Source of the DNA: Cytophagales bacterium
Lineage (GTDB): Bacteria; Bacteroidota; Bacteroidia; Cytophagales; Cyclobacteriaceae
DNA: 10,828 nucleotides
Reading direction: 5' to 3'
NCBI GenBank assembly: GCA_027317105.1
Contig: DAHVFH010000172.1
Location: forward strand, 1 to 10,828
This document shows, in pieces, positions 1-5,081 of this stretch; within the stretch, counting starts at the first letter, position 1; each line of letters begins with the position of its first letter. The position numbers and the translations under genes are program-made. The notes beneath the pieces were generated by a model, which was not told the DNA's origin, searched no databases, and worked only from the letters and a program-made list of their open reading frames with translations.

Positions 1-141
1 AGAAAACGAAATAGAAAACAAAGACTAAAACCAGGCTGTGTTTAACCGAAAACTCGATACATTTTTTTCTCCATTTTGCCAGTTAACTTTTGGTGGTCAC
101 TTTGCAGCGGAAAAGAGTGGTCACTTTGTGCGGAATTTCCA
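1..141 (+). mobile_element. IS21-like right end (partial, runs off the window)
   Basis: Two tandem subterminal repeats begin with GTGGTCAC at 93 and 117 (units of 24 and 25 bp). Both continue TTTG and then CGGAA, and the second ends in GGAATTTCCA at 141. Multiple GTGGTCA repeats and TG/CA tips are typical of IS21-family ends, and the same tip recurs inverted at 4603 and 9445. Upstream, 1-45 reads in frame 1 as a short basic tail (RKRNRKQRLKPGCV, then TAA). It could be the C-terminus of an IstB-type helper ATPase, but it is too short to identify. The 61-codon open frame at 76-261 simply crosses this end into flanking DNA and I do not take it as a gene. Confidence 0.5.
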
Positions 142-220
142 CCAATTGATACTTCCTATGAAGATATAGAAATGGCAGAAGCGGTAGGATATTTAAATCA
201 ACTTGGATTGGAGCACCTTA

Positions 221-361
221 TTACAGCTTTGTTCCCGCCTGAGAGTCCCATCGCTGGTTAGCTGCATTAACGGCTATTTCCTTTCGTTGACCAGCAGTTA
301 ATTTTTTTGCCCTATCCTTACCTCCTTTAAGTCCTCCCAATCTCCCTAGTTCAACAGTCGT
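221..361 (-). pseudogene. 5'-truncated small basic protein with GGLKGGKxRA motif
   Basis: The minus strand reads 46 codons to a TAA at 221-223. It contains LGRLGGLKGGKDRAKKLTAG followed by QRKEIAVNAANQRW. This matches the widespread bacterial small-protein pattern G(R/K)xGGxKGGxARAxxLTxExRxEIAxxAAxxRW, whose function I do not know. There is no start codon, and an in-frame TGA lies at 362-364. That is exactly where the GC-rich 14-bp repeats bordering the MITE-like element begin (365), so the gene's 5' half was probably removed by that insertion. The plus-strand frame over the same bases (76-261) has no recognisable motif. Confidence 0.5.
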
Positions 362-364
362 TCA

Positions 365-406
365 CCTGTGGCAAGCTCTGCGCTGCAAAGTCTGCGCCGG
401 CAGTAA
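365..406 (-). repeat. Imperfect 14-bp tandem units at the MITE left border
   Basis: On the minus strand three successive 14-bp blocks can be laid out: TTACTGCCGGCGCA (393-406), GACTTTGCAGCGCA (379-392) and GAGCTTGCCACAGG (365-378). They share a GA-x-CT-x-GC core. Similar blocks stand at 9479-9506 (GAACTGCCGGCGCA then GAACTGCCGCGCGA). They are much more GC-rich than the surrounding DNA. They may be recombinase-binding iterons of the MITE-like element or unrelated REP-like debris. Similarity between units is modest. Confidence 0.35.
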
Positions 407-426
407 CGCGACATTTCTACGATCGA

Positions 427-446
427 TTGTTCCAATATTGGAACAA
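427..446. promoter_or_regulatory. Operator-like palindrome A of MITE copy 1
   Basis: TTGTTCCAA-TA-TTGGAACAA is a perfect palindrome with 9-bp arms, and the symmetry extends one more base on each side. The shape is that of a binding site for a dimeric DNA-binding protein. It lies 34 bp in from the element's left tip. No gene directly downstream is an obvious target, so it may serve as an internal transposase or regulator site. Confidence 0.5.
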
Positions 447-492
447 TGTGTGAATTTAGTCAAATTCAGCACTATTTCATTAATTTCGAATA

Positions 493-512
493 TTGTTCCA
501 AAGTTGGAACAA
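493..512. promoter_or_regulatory. Operator-like palindrome B of MITE copy 1
   Basis: TTGTTCCAA-AG-TTGGAACAA has the same 9-bp arms as palindrome A with a different central dinucleotide. It lies 34 bp in from the right tip, mirroring palindrome A. Identical arms with variable centres point to selection on the arms, as expected for protein contacts. Confidence 0.5.
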
Positions 513-540
513 GGTGGTATAAAAAACTCGCGTAACTGCC

Positions 541-548
541 GGCGCAAT
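541..548. repeat. Left 8-bp target duplication of the IS66 element
   Basis: GGCGCAAT immediately precedes the IS tip and recurs at 2883-2890. Eight base pairs is the duplication size known for IS66-family elements. Confidence 0.9.
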
Positions 549-592
549 GTAAGCATCCGATGAAGTACCTATTTCTCTGAAATGACCGGTGA

Positions 593-614
593 GGTAGTTT
601 TGAAAAAACTATCC
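593..614 (+). promoter_or_regulatory. Stem-loop one base before the tnpA start
   Basis: GGTAGTTTT pairs with AAAACTATCC across a GAA loop, nine pairs with one bulged T. It ends one base before the tnpA ATG at 616. A comparable stem-loop (10732-10755) precedes the start codon of the second IS66 element in this window. The placement suggests control of translation initiation, for example blocking read-in translation from outside promoters. That role is inferred. Confidence 0.5.
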
Positions 615-615
615 T

Positions 616-930
616 ATGAATCCTGAGAATTTTGCTACCCGCCAATCGAAGATGTTTTCCCTGATCGAATCCTGGAAGACGAGCGGTCAAAGCCAACACA
701 TTTTTTGCAAAGAGCACGCGATCGTCTACAGTAATTTTCATTACTGGTATAAAAAGTATAGAGAACAGCAACAAGGTGATCCCGGCAAAGCCTTCCTTCC
801 GATAAAGATCAAGAAATTGGTCGGTTCTTCGTCGGAACTCGGTGTGATGGAATTACTCTTGGCCAATGGCCATCGGTTGATTTTTTATCAACTCGTAGAT
901 GTTTCCTACTTACGTTCCCTGGTAGGCTGA
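616..930 (+). CDS. tnpA: IS66-family accessory protein TnpA
   Basis: A 104-residue protein, normal for IS66 Orf1. Its N-terminal half holds the helix-turn-helix-like pattern W-x-x-SG-x-S (residues 19-25), then FCKEH and FHYWYKKYRE (about 41-50), which is characteristic of this family. TnpA is thought to assist TnpC, perhaps by binding DNA, and is required for transposition in studied members. The ATG follows the stem-loop at 593-614 and has no Shine-Dalgarno sequence. The TGA at 928-930 is two bases before tnpB, so the two are translationally close. Confidence 0.9.
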   Translation: MNPENFATRQSKMFSLIESWKTSGQSQHIFCKEHAIVYSNFHYWYKKYREQQQGDPGKAFLPIKIKKLVGSSSELGVMELLLANGHRLIFYQLVDVSYLRSLVG

Positions 931-932
931 TC

Positions 933-1319
933 ATGCTTACCCTCTCATCCGTCCATCATTATTTTCTGTACCGGGAAAAAACGGATATGCGAAAGGGTGT
1001 TGATGGACTCTGTGGCCTGGTGCGGGATGGCTTGAAGCGAGATCCTTTGAGCGGAGATATTTTTATTTTCTTTAACGCTCGCCGCAATCAAGTCAAACTT
1101 TTACTCTGGGAGCGGGATGGATTTTCCATTTATTACAAACGTCTGGAGCGTGGCACCTATGAGCTTCCTCTCATCGATGAGAAAACTTTGTCTGTAGAAC
1201 TTAGCAGTGAAGAGTTGATGTTGATTCTTCAAGGGATCTGTTTGAGTTCGGTGCGGCGAAGAAAAAGATTTCATTTTTCAGAAAATAATTTTGTTAAAAC
1301 GCAGCCTGTTTCTGTGTGA
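933..1319 (+). CDS. tnpB: IS66-family accessory protein TnpB (Orf2)
   Basis: A 128-residue protein. It contains the family signatures TDMRKGVDGLCGLV (residues 17-30), DPLSGDIFIFFNARRNQVKLL (37-57) and W-x-RDGF-x-x-YYKRLERG (59-73), followed by the usual LSSEEL…LILQGI…VRRRKR C-terminal region. TnpB is essential for IS66 transposition with an undefined biochemical role. It is about a dozen residues longer than many homologues because the frame runs on after RRRKR. It lies between tnpA (2-nt gap) and tnpC (31-nt gap). Confidence 0.92.
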   Translation: MLTLSSVHHYFLYREKTDMRKGVDGLCGLVRDGLKRDPLSGDIFIFFNARRNQVKLLLWERDGFSIYYKRLERGTYELPLIDEKTLSVELSSEELMLILQGICLSSVRRRKRFHFSENNFVKTQPVSV

Positions 1320-1350
1320 TTACAAGACAGCGTTTTATCTTTGCCTCCGC

Positions 1351-2826
1351 GTGATCGCTGAAGCAATAAATAAACCCACTTACGAAGAATTAGTTATTCA
1401 AATCATCCAACTCAAGGATGAGTTGAACCAGCTCAAGCGATTAGTTTTTGGTTCCAAAAATGAGCGGTTTATCCCCTCAGTATCTGTTGATCAATTAGCC
1501 CTAGATATCGCGGTACCACAAAAAGAACAGATGATTGTCTCCACTACCCAGACCATTCAATACGAGCGCAAGAAGACCAGTAAACCGGAGAGTGAAAAAG
1601 TACAGACCGGTCGGATGCCTTTGCCGGCTAGTCTTCCCCGTGAGCAAGTAATCATTGAACCTTCCAGGGATGTTACTGGGTGGAAAAAAATTGGAGAAGA
1701 GAAAACAGAAGAGCTTGAACGCATTCCGGGAAAATTATTTGTTCGTCAATACATCCGTGCCAAGTATGTCGATCCAACAGGAGAGCAAATCGTGATTGGG
1801 GATTTACCCGTACGTCCGATCGATAAAGGTATTGCAGGCCCAGGCCTATTGGCACAAATCGTAATAGACAAATACGTTGATCACTTGCCCATCTATCGCC
1901 AAGTTCAACGTTTTGAAAGAGAAGGCATCAAGCTGCCCATCTCGACGCTGGCTGATTGGATCAGTGGAAGTTGCACGTTACTGCAACCGCTTTATGAAAC
2001 GCATCGCAGACTGGTATTAAAACAGATTTATCTGCAAGCCGACGAGAGCCCCATCAAGGTATTAGATAAAGCCAAAAAGGGAACCACACATCGGGGATAC
2101 CACTGGGTCTATCACGCACCCTTGGCGCGGTTAGTTTTGTTTGACTACCGGGAAGGCCGAGGCAGGGAGGGCCCCAGTGAATGTCTCCAGGATTTTAGCG
2201 GCTATCTTCAAACCGATGGCTATGCTGTCTATGAGGATTTTGACAAACGAGCTAACATCACTTTATTAAATTGTATGGCACATGCCCGTCGCATGTTTGA
2301 CAAAGCGTTGGAAAACGACAAGTCACGGGCGGAATACGTGCTCATAGAAATGCAAAAACTGTATGCTCTTGAACAAGTAGGAAGAGATCAACCATTATCA
2401 GAACAGGAACTGTTGGCTCTCCGTCAACAGCAGGCTGTTCCGGTATTAGAAAACCTTAAGGCCTGGATGATCGAACATTATTCAAAGGTACTTCCGCAGA
2501 GTGCGATCGGAAAAGCAATCAGTTACTCCTTGCAGCGCTGGGACAAACTTTGCCTCTACACCACTGATGCCCGTTTGCAAATCGACAATAATTTGGTAGA
2601 GAACTCAATAAGACCCTTGGCTATCGGAAGAAAGAACTACTTGTTTGCCGGTTCCCATGATGGCGCACGAAGAGCAGCCATGTTATATTCTTTCCTTGGC
2701 ACTTGCAAAATCAACAACGTCAATCCCTTTGAATGGCTGCGCGATATTCTCTCTCGTATTCCCTCGCATCCTGTTAACCAGCTCGATAAACTTCTTCCCA
2801 GTAACTGGATATCATCAGCAAAGTAA
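1351..2826 (+). CDS. tnpC: IS66-family DDE transposase TnpC
   Basis: From the GTG at 1351 the protein is 491 residues. The open frame reaches back to a TTG at 1291, but that start would overlap tnpB and add a non-homologous-looking leader. Domain order: an N-terminal leucine-zipper-like helix (KDELNQLKRLVFGSKNERF, about residues 19-37); a region where other IS66 proteins carry a zinc finger but which here lacks the CxxC cysteines (around DVTGWKKIG); then the transposase core. Likely catalytic residues are D231 (QADESPI), D289 (TDGYAVYE) and E417 (NNLVENSIRPL). The C-terminal AMLYSFLGTCKINNVNPFEWL is the family's end domain. No frameshift is seen, so it is probably functional. A TATCTTTG at 1336-1343 resembles a Bacteroidota -7 box but is unproven. 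Confidence 0.95.
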   Translation: MIAEAINKPTYEELVIQIIQLKDELNQLKRLVFGSKNERFIPSVSVDQLALDIAVPQKEQMIVSTTQTIQYERKKTSKPESEKVQTGRMPLPASLPREQVIIEPSRDVTGWKKIGEEKTEELERIPGKLFVRQYIRAKYVDPTGEQIVIGDLPVRPIDKGIAGPGLLAQIVIDKYVDHLPIYRQVQRFEREGIKLPISTLADWISGSCTLLQPLYETHRRLVLKQIYLQADESPIKVLDKAKKGTTHRGYHWVYHAPLARLVLFDYREGRGREGPSECLQDFSGYLQTDGYAVYEDFDKRANITLLNCMAHARRMFDKALENDKSRAEYVLIEMQKLYALEQVGRDQPLSEQELLALRQQQAVPVLENLKAWMIEHYSKVLPQSAIGKAISYSLQRWDKLCLYTTDARLQIDNNLVENSIRPLAIGRKNYLFAGSHDGARRAAMLYSFLGTCKINNVNPFEWLRDILSRIPSHPVNQLDKLLPSNWISSAK

Positions 2827-2882
2827 AACCTCAATAAGAAATTATTCGGTTAACAAACCATTGTACTTCATCGGATGCTTAC

Positions 2883-2890
2883 GGCGCAAT
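2883..2890. repeat. Right 8-bp target duplication of the IS66 element
   Basis: GGCGCAAT directly follows the IS right tip and is identical to 541-548. Confidence 0.9.
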
Positions 2891-3007
2891 AAAAAGGACA
2901 ACAATTGGAATTGAGATTAAGATCCGCAGAAATCTATTTGTCTTCATCAACAACTAAAACGCAAATATTCCTTTTTGAAACTATTGCTGTGTTTTACCGT
3001 AAATGTA

Positions 3008-3035
3008 TTTACTTTGCATTACAAAGTACTTTTTA
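3008..3035 (+). promoter_or_regulatory. Operator/promoter O1 of the membrane protein-regulator operon
   Basis: A 28-bp stretch is repeated exactly at 3971-3998. Its core ACTTTG-CATTA-CAAAGT (3011-3027) is a palindrome with 6-bp arms. TTACTTTG (3009-3016) is one base from the Bacteroidota -7 consensus TAnnTTTG, so a protein bound to the palindrome would cover the promoter. The operon encodes a winged-helix regulator, the natural candidate for binding here (autoregulation). The ATG at 3035 overlaps the last base of the repeat, implying a very short leader. Confidence 0.65.
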
Positions 3036-3661
3036 TGAATGAAAATATTAAGACATCACTAGAAACGTTATCAGAAATAAAGCATCTGATGGAACGTTCG
3101 TCCAGATTTATCTCTTTGAGCGGATTGTCTGGAGTATTTGCCGGCATTTATGCTTTGTTAGGAGCCTATGCCGCCAACTTATACCTAAATTCGTCAGGAC
3201 TCCAACCCAATGACGAATTATATGAAGCTGGATCCTATGCGGAATATTCATTCTTTGTGATCGATGCTGTCGTCGTTCTTGTCCTGGCAATTGGAACCGG
3301 GATCGTCCTGACTACCCGGAAGGCTAGGAGGGATGGCAACTCCATTTTTGATCCTACTGCAAAGAAGCTCCTAATAAATCTTTGCATTCCATTGGCTGCC
3401 GGCGGTCTTTTTTGCCTCGCCTTAATATACCATGGCACCTTAGTCTACATTGCACCAGTGATGCTCATCTTTTATGGATTGTCGCTTATCAATGCCAGTA
3501 AATATACGTTCAGTGATGTCCGTGTTTTGGGAATAATAGAAGTTACGCTCGGAATTGTTTCTGCTTTTATCGTGGGGTACGGCCTTCTCTTTTGGGCCAT
3601 GGGTTTTGGCATCTGCCATATCGCCTACGGAACCTACATGTATTTTAAGTACGAGAAGTGA
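3035..3661 (+). CDS. Multi-pass membrane protein co-transcribed with a winged-helix regulator
   Basis: A 208-residue protein from the ATG at 3035. An earlier in-frame ATG at 2975 would place the operator inside the gene, so I reject it. A short soluble N-terminus (MNENIKTSLETLSEIKHLMERSSRF) precedes about six hydrophobic segments, near residues 27-50, 70-93, 114-134, 137-150, 160-182 and 184-200. No catalytic motif or named domain is recognised. The final codons overlap the downstream regulator gene (GTGA at 3658-3661), which indicates translational coupling. Pairs of such a membrane protein with a small winged-helix protein are, from memory, common in Bacteroidota. A sensory or modulating role is possible but not shown. 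Confidence 0.8.
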   Translation: MNENIKTSLETLSEIKHLMERSSRFISLSGLSGVFAGIYALLGAYAANLYLNSSGLQPNDELYEAGSYAEYSFFVIDAVVVLVLAIGTGIVLTTRKARRDGNSIFDPTAKKLLINLCIPLAAGGLFCLALIYHGTLVYIAPVMLIFYGLSLINASKYTFSDVRVLGIIEVTLGIVSAFIVGYGLLFWAMGFGICHIAYGTYMYFKYEK

Positions 3662-3957
3662 AGAATCTGCTTACCCACTTTAATAAGGCTTTCGAAAGCA
3701 AGGTGAGGCTTGGTATCATGTCCGTTCTCATGGTCAATGACGCTGCTAATTTCAATTATCTCAAGGAGTTGCTTCAACTATCTGACGGAAATTTGGCAAG
3801 CCATATCAAGGCGCTAGAGGAACTCAATTATATCATTATTGAAAAACAATTCATTGGCAAAAAACCAAATACGACTTATAGTGCCTCCAAGGAGGGCAAG
3901 AAGGCTTTCAATTTGCACTTAAAGTCACTCGAAGACCTACTAAAGAAGCAATCCTAA
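3658..3957 (+). CDS. Small winged-helix transcriptional regulator (HTH_34-like)
   Basis: A 99-residue protein starting at GTG 3658, overlapping the preceding stop. The sequence reads as a single winged-helix domain. Helix 1 is around NKAFESKVRLGIMSVLM. The helix-turn-helix is around FNYLKELLQLSDGNLASHIKALEELNYI (residues 32-59), with NLASHIKALEEL as recognition helix. The wing is EKQFIGKKPNTTYSASKEGKKAF. This arrangement matches the ArsR/MarR-like winged-helix family often labelled HTH_34 in Bacteroidota. There is no ligand-binding domain and no obvious metal-binding cysteines. It probably binds the palindromes at 3011-3027 and 3974-3990. Confidence 0.88.
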   Translation: MKNLLTHFNKAFESKVRLGIMSVLMVNDAANFNYLKELLQLSDGNLASHIKALEELNYIIIEKQFIGKKPNTTYSASKEGKKAFNLHLKSLEDLLKKQS

Positions 3958-3970
3958 AAAAATTTACCTT

Positions 3971-3998
3971 TTTACTTTGCATTACAAAGTACTTTTTA
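3971..3998 (+). promoter_or_regulatory. Operator/promoter O2 upstream of the second membrane gene
   Basis: Identical over 28 bp to O1, with palindrome ACTTTG-CATTA-CAAAGT at 3974-3990 and the same TTACTTTG element. It ends 17 bases before the ATG at 4016. It lies just 13 bp after the regulator's stop codon, so the downstream gene has its own start of transcription under the same control. Confidence 0.65.
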
Positions 3999-4015
3999 AC
4001 AATAAATAAAACCAT

Positions 4016-4642
4016 ATGGAATCTCAAACTGACCAAACTATTAAAACTCATGACGAGCCGAAATGGCTTTACCCAGCTGGCTATTTACTTTTGGCGCTTT
4101 CGTTTATCTTATTTTTACTCGTTGACTTCTTCGAAATGCGGAGAGAAGGAGAGGACTTCACCTTCTTCTTCTTGCATTATTTCCTGGCCATCGGCTACGC
4201 TATCGCACTACTCTCAAATAATTCTCTCGGCGTAAGAAAGTCGTGGCGAAAAGAAAATATCAACAAAACCATCCTCTTGTTGAACATGTTTTTAATCAGC
4301 GCTTATGGATTAAACAGGGTACTGCCGGTTTTCGAAGATTCAACAAATTGGTTCTGCCTATTTATTATTCTGACATCCGCAGTAATACTTAGCTACCGGT
4401 ATTTTGATTCTTTACCCAAATGGATCAATATAGTTCAGCATGTGCTGATTGGTTGCGCAATAATGCTGTATACCTATTACTCCATTTATGTGGCCAATTT
4501 CTATATCCTCGGATCGCTGGGCATACTTGCTTTTGGCATAGGGGCCCACATCTTTGTTCCAATATTTCTTCTGATTGGCTCGATAGTTTTGATCAGGCAC
4601 ACTGGAAATTCCGCGGAGCCGGATCAGTTTTTTTCGTGTTAA
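4016..4642 (+). pseudogene. Membrane protein gene truncated by an IS21-like remnant
   Basis: The open frame is 208 codons. Residues 1-195 are native-looking: a polar N-terminus (MESQTDQTIKTHDEPKW), then about seven hydrophobic segments, the last ending in LLIGSIVLIRH. Codon 196 straddles the tip of an IS21-like remnant that starts at 4603, so the last 13 residues (TGNSAEPDQFFSC) are encoded by transposon DNA and the natural C-terminus is missing. The original could have been just a membrane domain or a longer protein with a soluble C-terminal part. The family is not recognised. Control by O2 ties it to the neighbouring regulator. Truncated membrane proteins sometimes still fold, so loss of function is likely but not certain. 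Confidence 0.65.
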
Positions 4643-4729
4643 GCTGACCACTTTTATTAGCTCGCAATCAGTTGATTATGATTATTGCAAGGCTGCGAAA
4701 AAAAGTGGTCACCCTCCACGGAATCTCCA
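4603..4729. mobile_element. 127-bp internally deleted IS21-like element
   Basis: The left tip TGGAAATTCCG (4603-4613) and right tip CGGAATCTCCA (4719-4729) are inverted repeats with one mismatch and TG/CA ends. Inside the left end, the minus strand shows GTGGTCAG at 4644-4651 and a degenerate version (ACTGATCC, 4621-4628) 23 bp away. The right end has GTGGTCAC at 4705-4712, which is 25 bp from the tip, exactly as in the right end at 117-141. Both ends are thus present with the transposase genes gone. No matching target duplication is seen. The left side interrupts the membrane gene and the right side abuts the second MITE copy. Confidence 0.55.
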
Positions 4730-4753
4730 GTAACGCGACATTTCTGCGATCGA

Positions 4754-4773
4754 TTGTTCCAATATTGGAACAA
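4754..4773. promoter_or_regulatory. Operator-like palindrome A of MITE copy 2
   Basis: TTGTTCCAA-TA-TTGGAACAA, identical to 427-446. The bases just outside have changed less than elsewhere in the element, and the palindrome itself carries no change. Confidence 0.45.
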
Positions 4774-4820
4774 TCTGTGAATTTAGTCAAAATCAGCACT
4801 ATTTCAATAATTTCGAATAA

Positions 4821-4838
4821 TGTTCCAAAGTTGGAACA
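4821..4838. promoter_or_regulatory. Operator-like palindrome B of MITE copy 2
   Basis: TGTTCCAA-AG-TTGGAACA. It is the same site as 493-512 with 8-bp arms, since the outermost T has become A. Confidence 0.45.
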
Positions 4839-4870
4839 AGGTGGTATAAAAAACTCGCAGAATTGCCGGC

Positions 4871-5027
4871 TGAACCTTTCGTGACTTGCCGAGCCATTTC
4901 AATCTTTCAGTAATTCAGCATAGATTATTTTCATTGGCTGGACACTTCATTTTTCGACATCCAATAATCAAATTGGTGTCCGAGTTTCCAATTAGAACAC
5001 CGACCCAATCGACTTAACTCAATAAAG
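4871..5027. other. Intergenic stretch with weak inverted repeats
   Basis: Between MITE copy 2 and the next gene, GGACAC and GTGTCC form 6-bp arms about 30 bp apart. Nested between them is CCAAT-AATCAA-ATTGG. There is no U-tract, so it is not a clear intrinsic terminator. No coding sequence is seen. Confidence 0.25.
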
Positions 5028-5081
5028 GTGATAATGGGTCTCTCAATTTTTTTTATGATTATTCAAGTAAAACCGCTATAT

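Larger units (their letters stand above)
393..546. mobile_element. MITE-like 154-bp element, copy 1 (complete)
   Basis: The element begins TGCGCCGGCAGTAACGCGA (393-411) and ends with the reverse complement of that sequence (528-546), 18 of 19 bases pairing. Inside are two palindromes, TTGTTCCAA-NN-TTGGAACAA, centred at 436.5 and 502.5. Their midpoint is 469.5, which is also the exact midpoint of 393-546, so the whole unit has two-fold symmetry. It has no convincing coding capacity. A second copy, about 94% identical, lies at 4728-4870 in the same orientation. Terminal inverted repeats, short length, lack of genes and multiple copies fit a non-autonomous transposable element. No target duplication is clear. 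The right tip was later hit by the IS66 element. Confidence 0.6.
549..2882 (+). mobile_element. Complete IS66-family insertion sequence (2334 bp)
   Basis: The left end starts GTAAGCATCCGATGAAGTAC (549-568). The right end is the exact reverse complement (2863-2882), a 20-bp perfect terminal inverted repeat starting with the family's GTAAGC. An 8-bp duplication, GGCGCAAT, flanks it. It carries the three usual genes, tnpA, tnpB and tnpC, in order on the plus strand, all apparently intact, so the element looks recent and potentially active. The target was the right tip of the MITE-like element: without the IS, the junction would read ACTGCCGGCGCAATAAAAAG. Confidence 0.93.
4728..4870. mobile_element. 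MITE-like element, copy 2 (both tips damaged)
   Basis: It aligns without gaps to 401-543, with 8 differences in 143 bp (about 94%). The outer 8 bp of the left terminal repeat are replaced by the IS21-like right tip. On the right, identity stops at GCCGGC. Orientation is the same as copy 1. It retains both palindromes (4754-4773 and 4821-4838; the latter has lost its outermost pair). An open frame of 70 codons crossing this copy (4672-4884) is incidental. Confidence 0.6.

Noticed and set aside
76..261. Plus-strand 61-codon frame as a gene
   Set aside because: Its first 22 codons are IS21-like end repeats, and the rest is antisense to a frame with a recognisable KGG motif.
427..512. Palindromes as a CRISPR array
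   Set aside because: Only two palindromes per element, no regular spacer series and no cas genes.
472..774. Minus-strand 100-codon frame
   Set aside because: It runs from tnpA antisense through the IS66 end into the MITE and matches nothing.
2645..2914. Plus-strand frame across the IS66 right end
   Set aside because: It is an out-of-frame shadow of the tnpC 3' part and crosses the terminal repeat and target duplication.
2975..3034. Upstream start for the first membrane protein
   Set aside because: It would translate through the operator/promoter repeat; the ATG at 3035 fits the promoter position and gives a normal N-terminus.
4672..4884. 70-codon frame through MITE copy 2
   Set aside because: It starts inside the IS21-like remnant and translates the noncoding repeat; the matching frame is not kept in copy 1.
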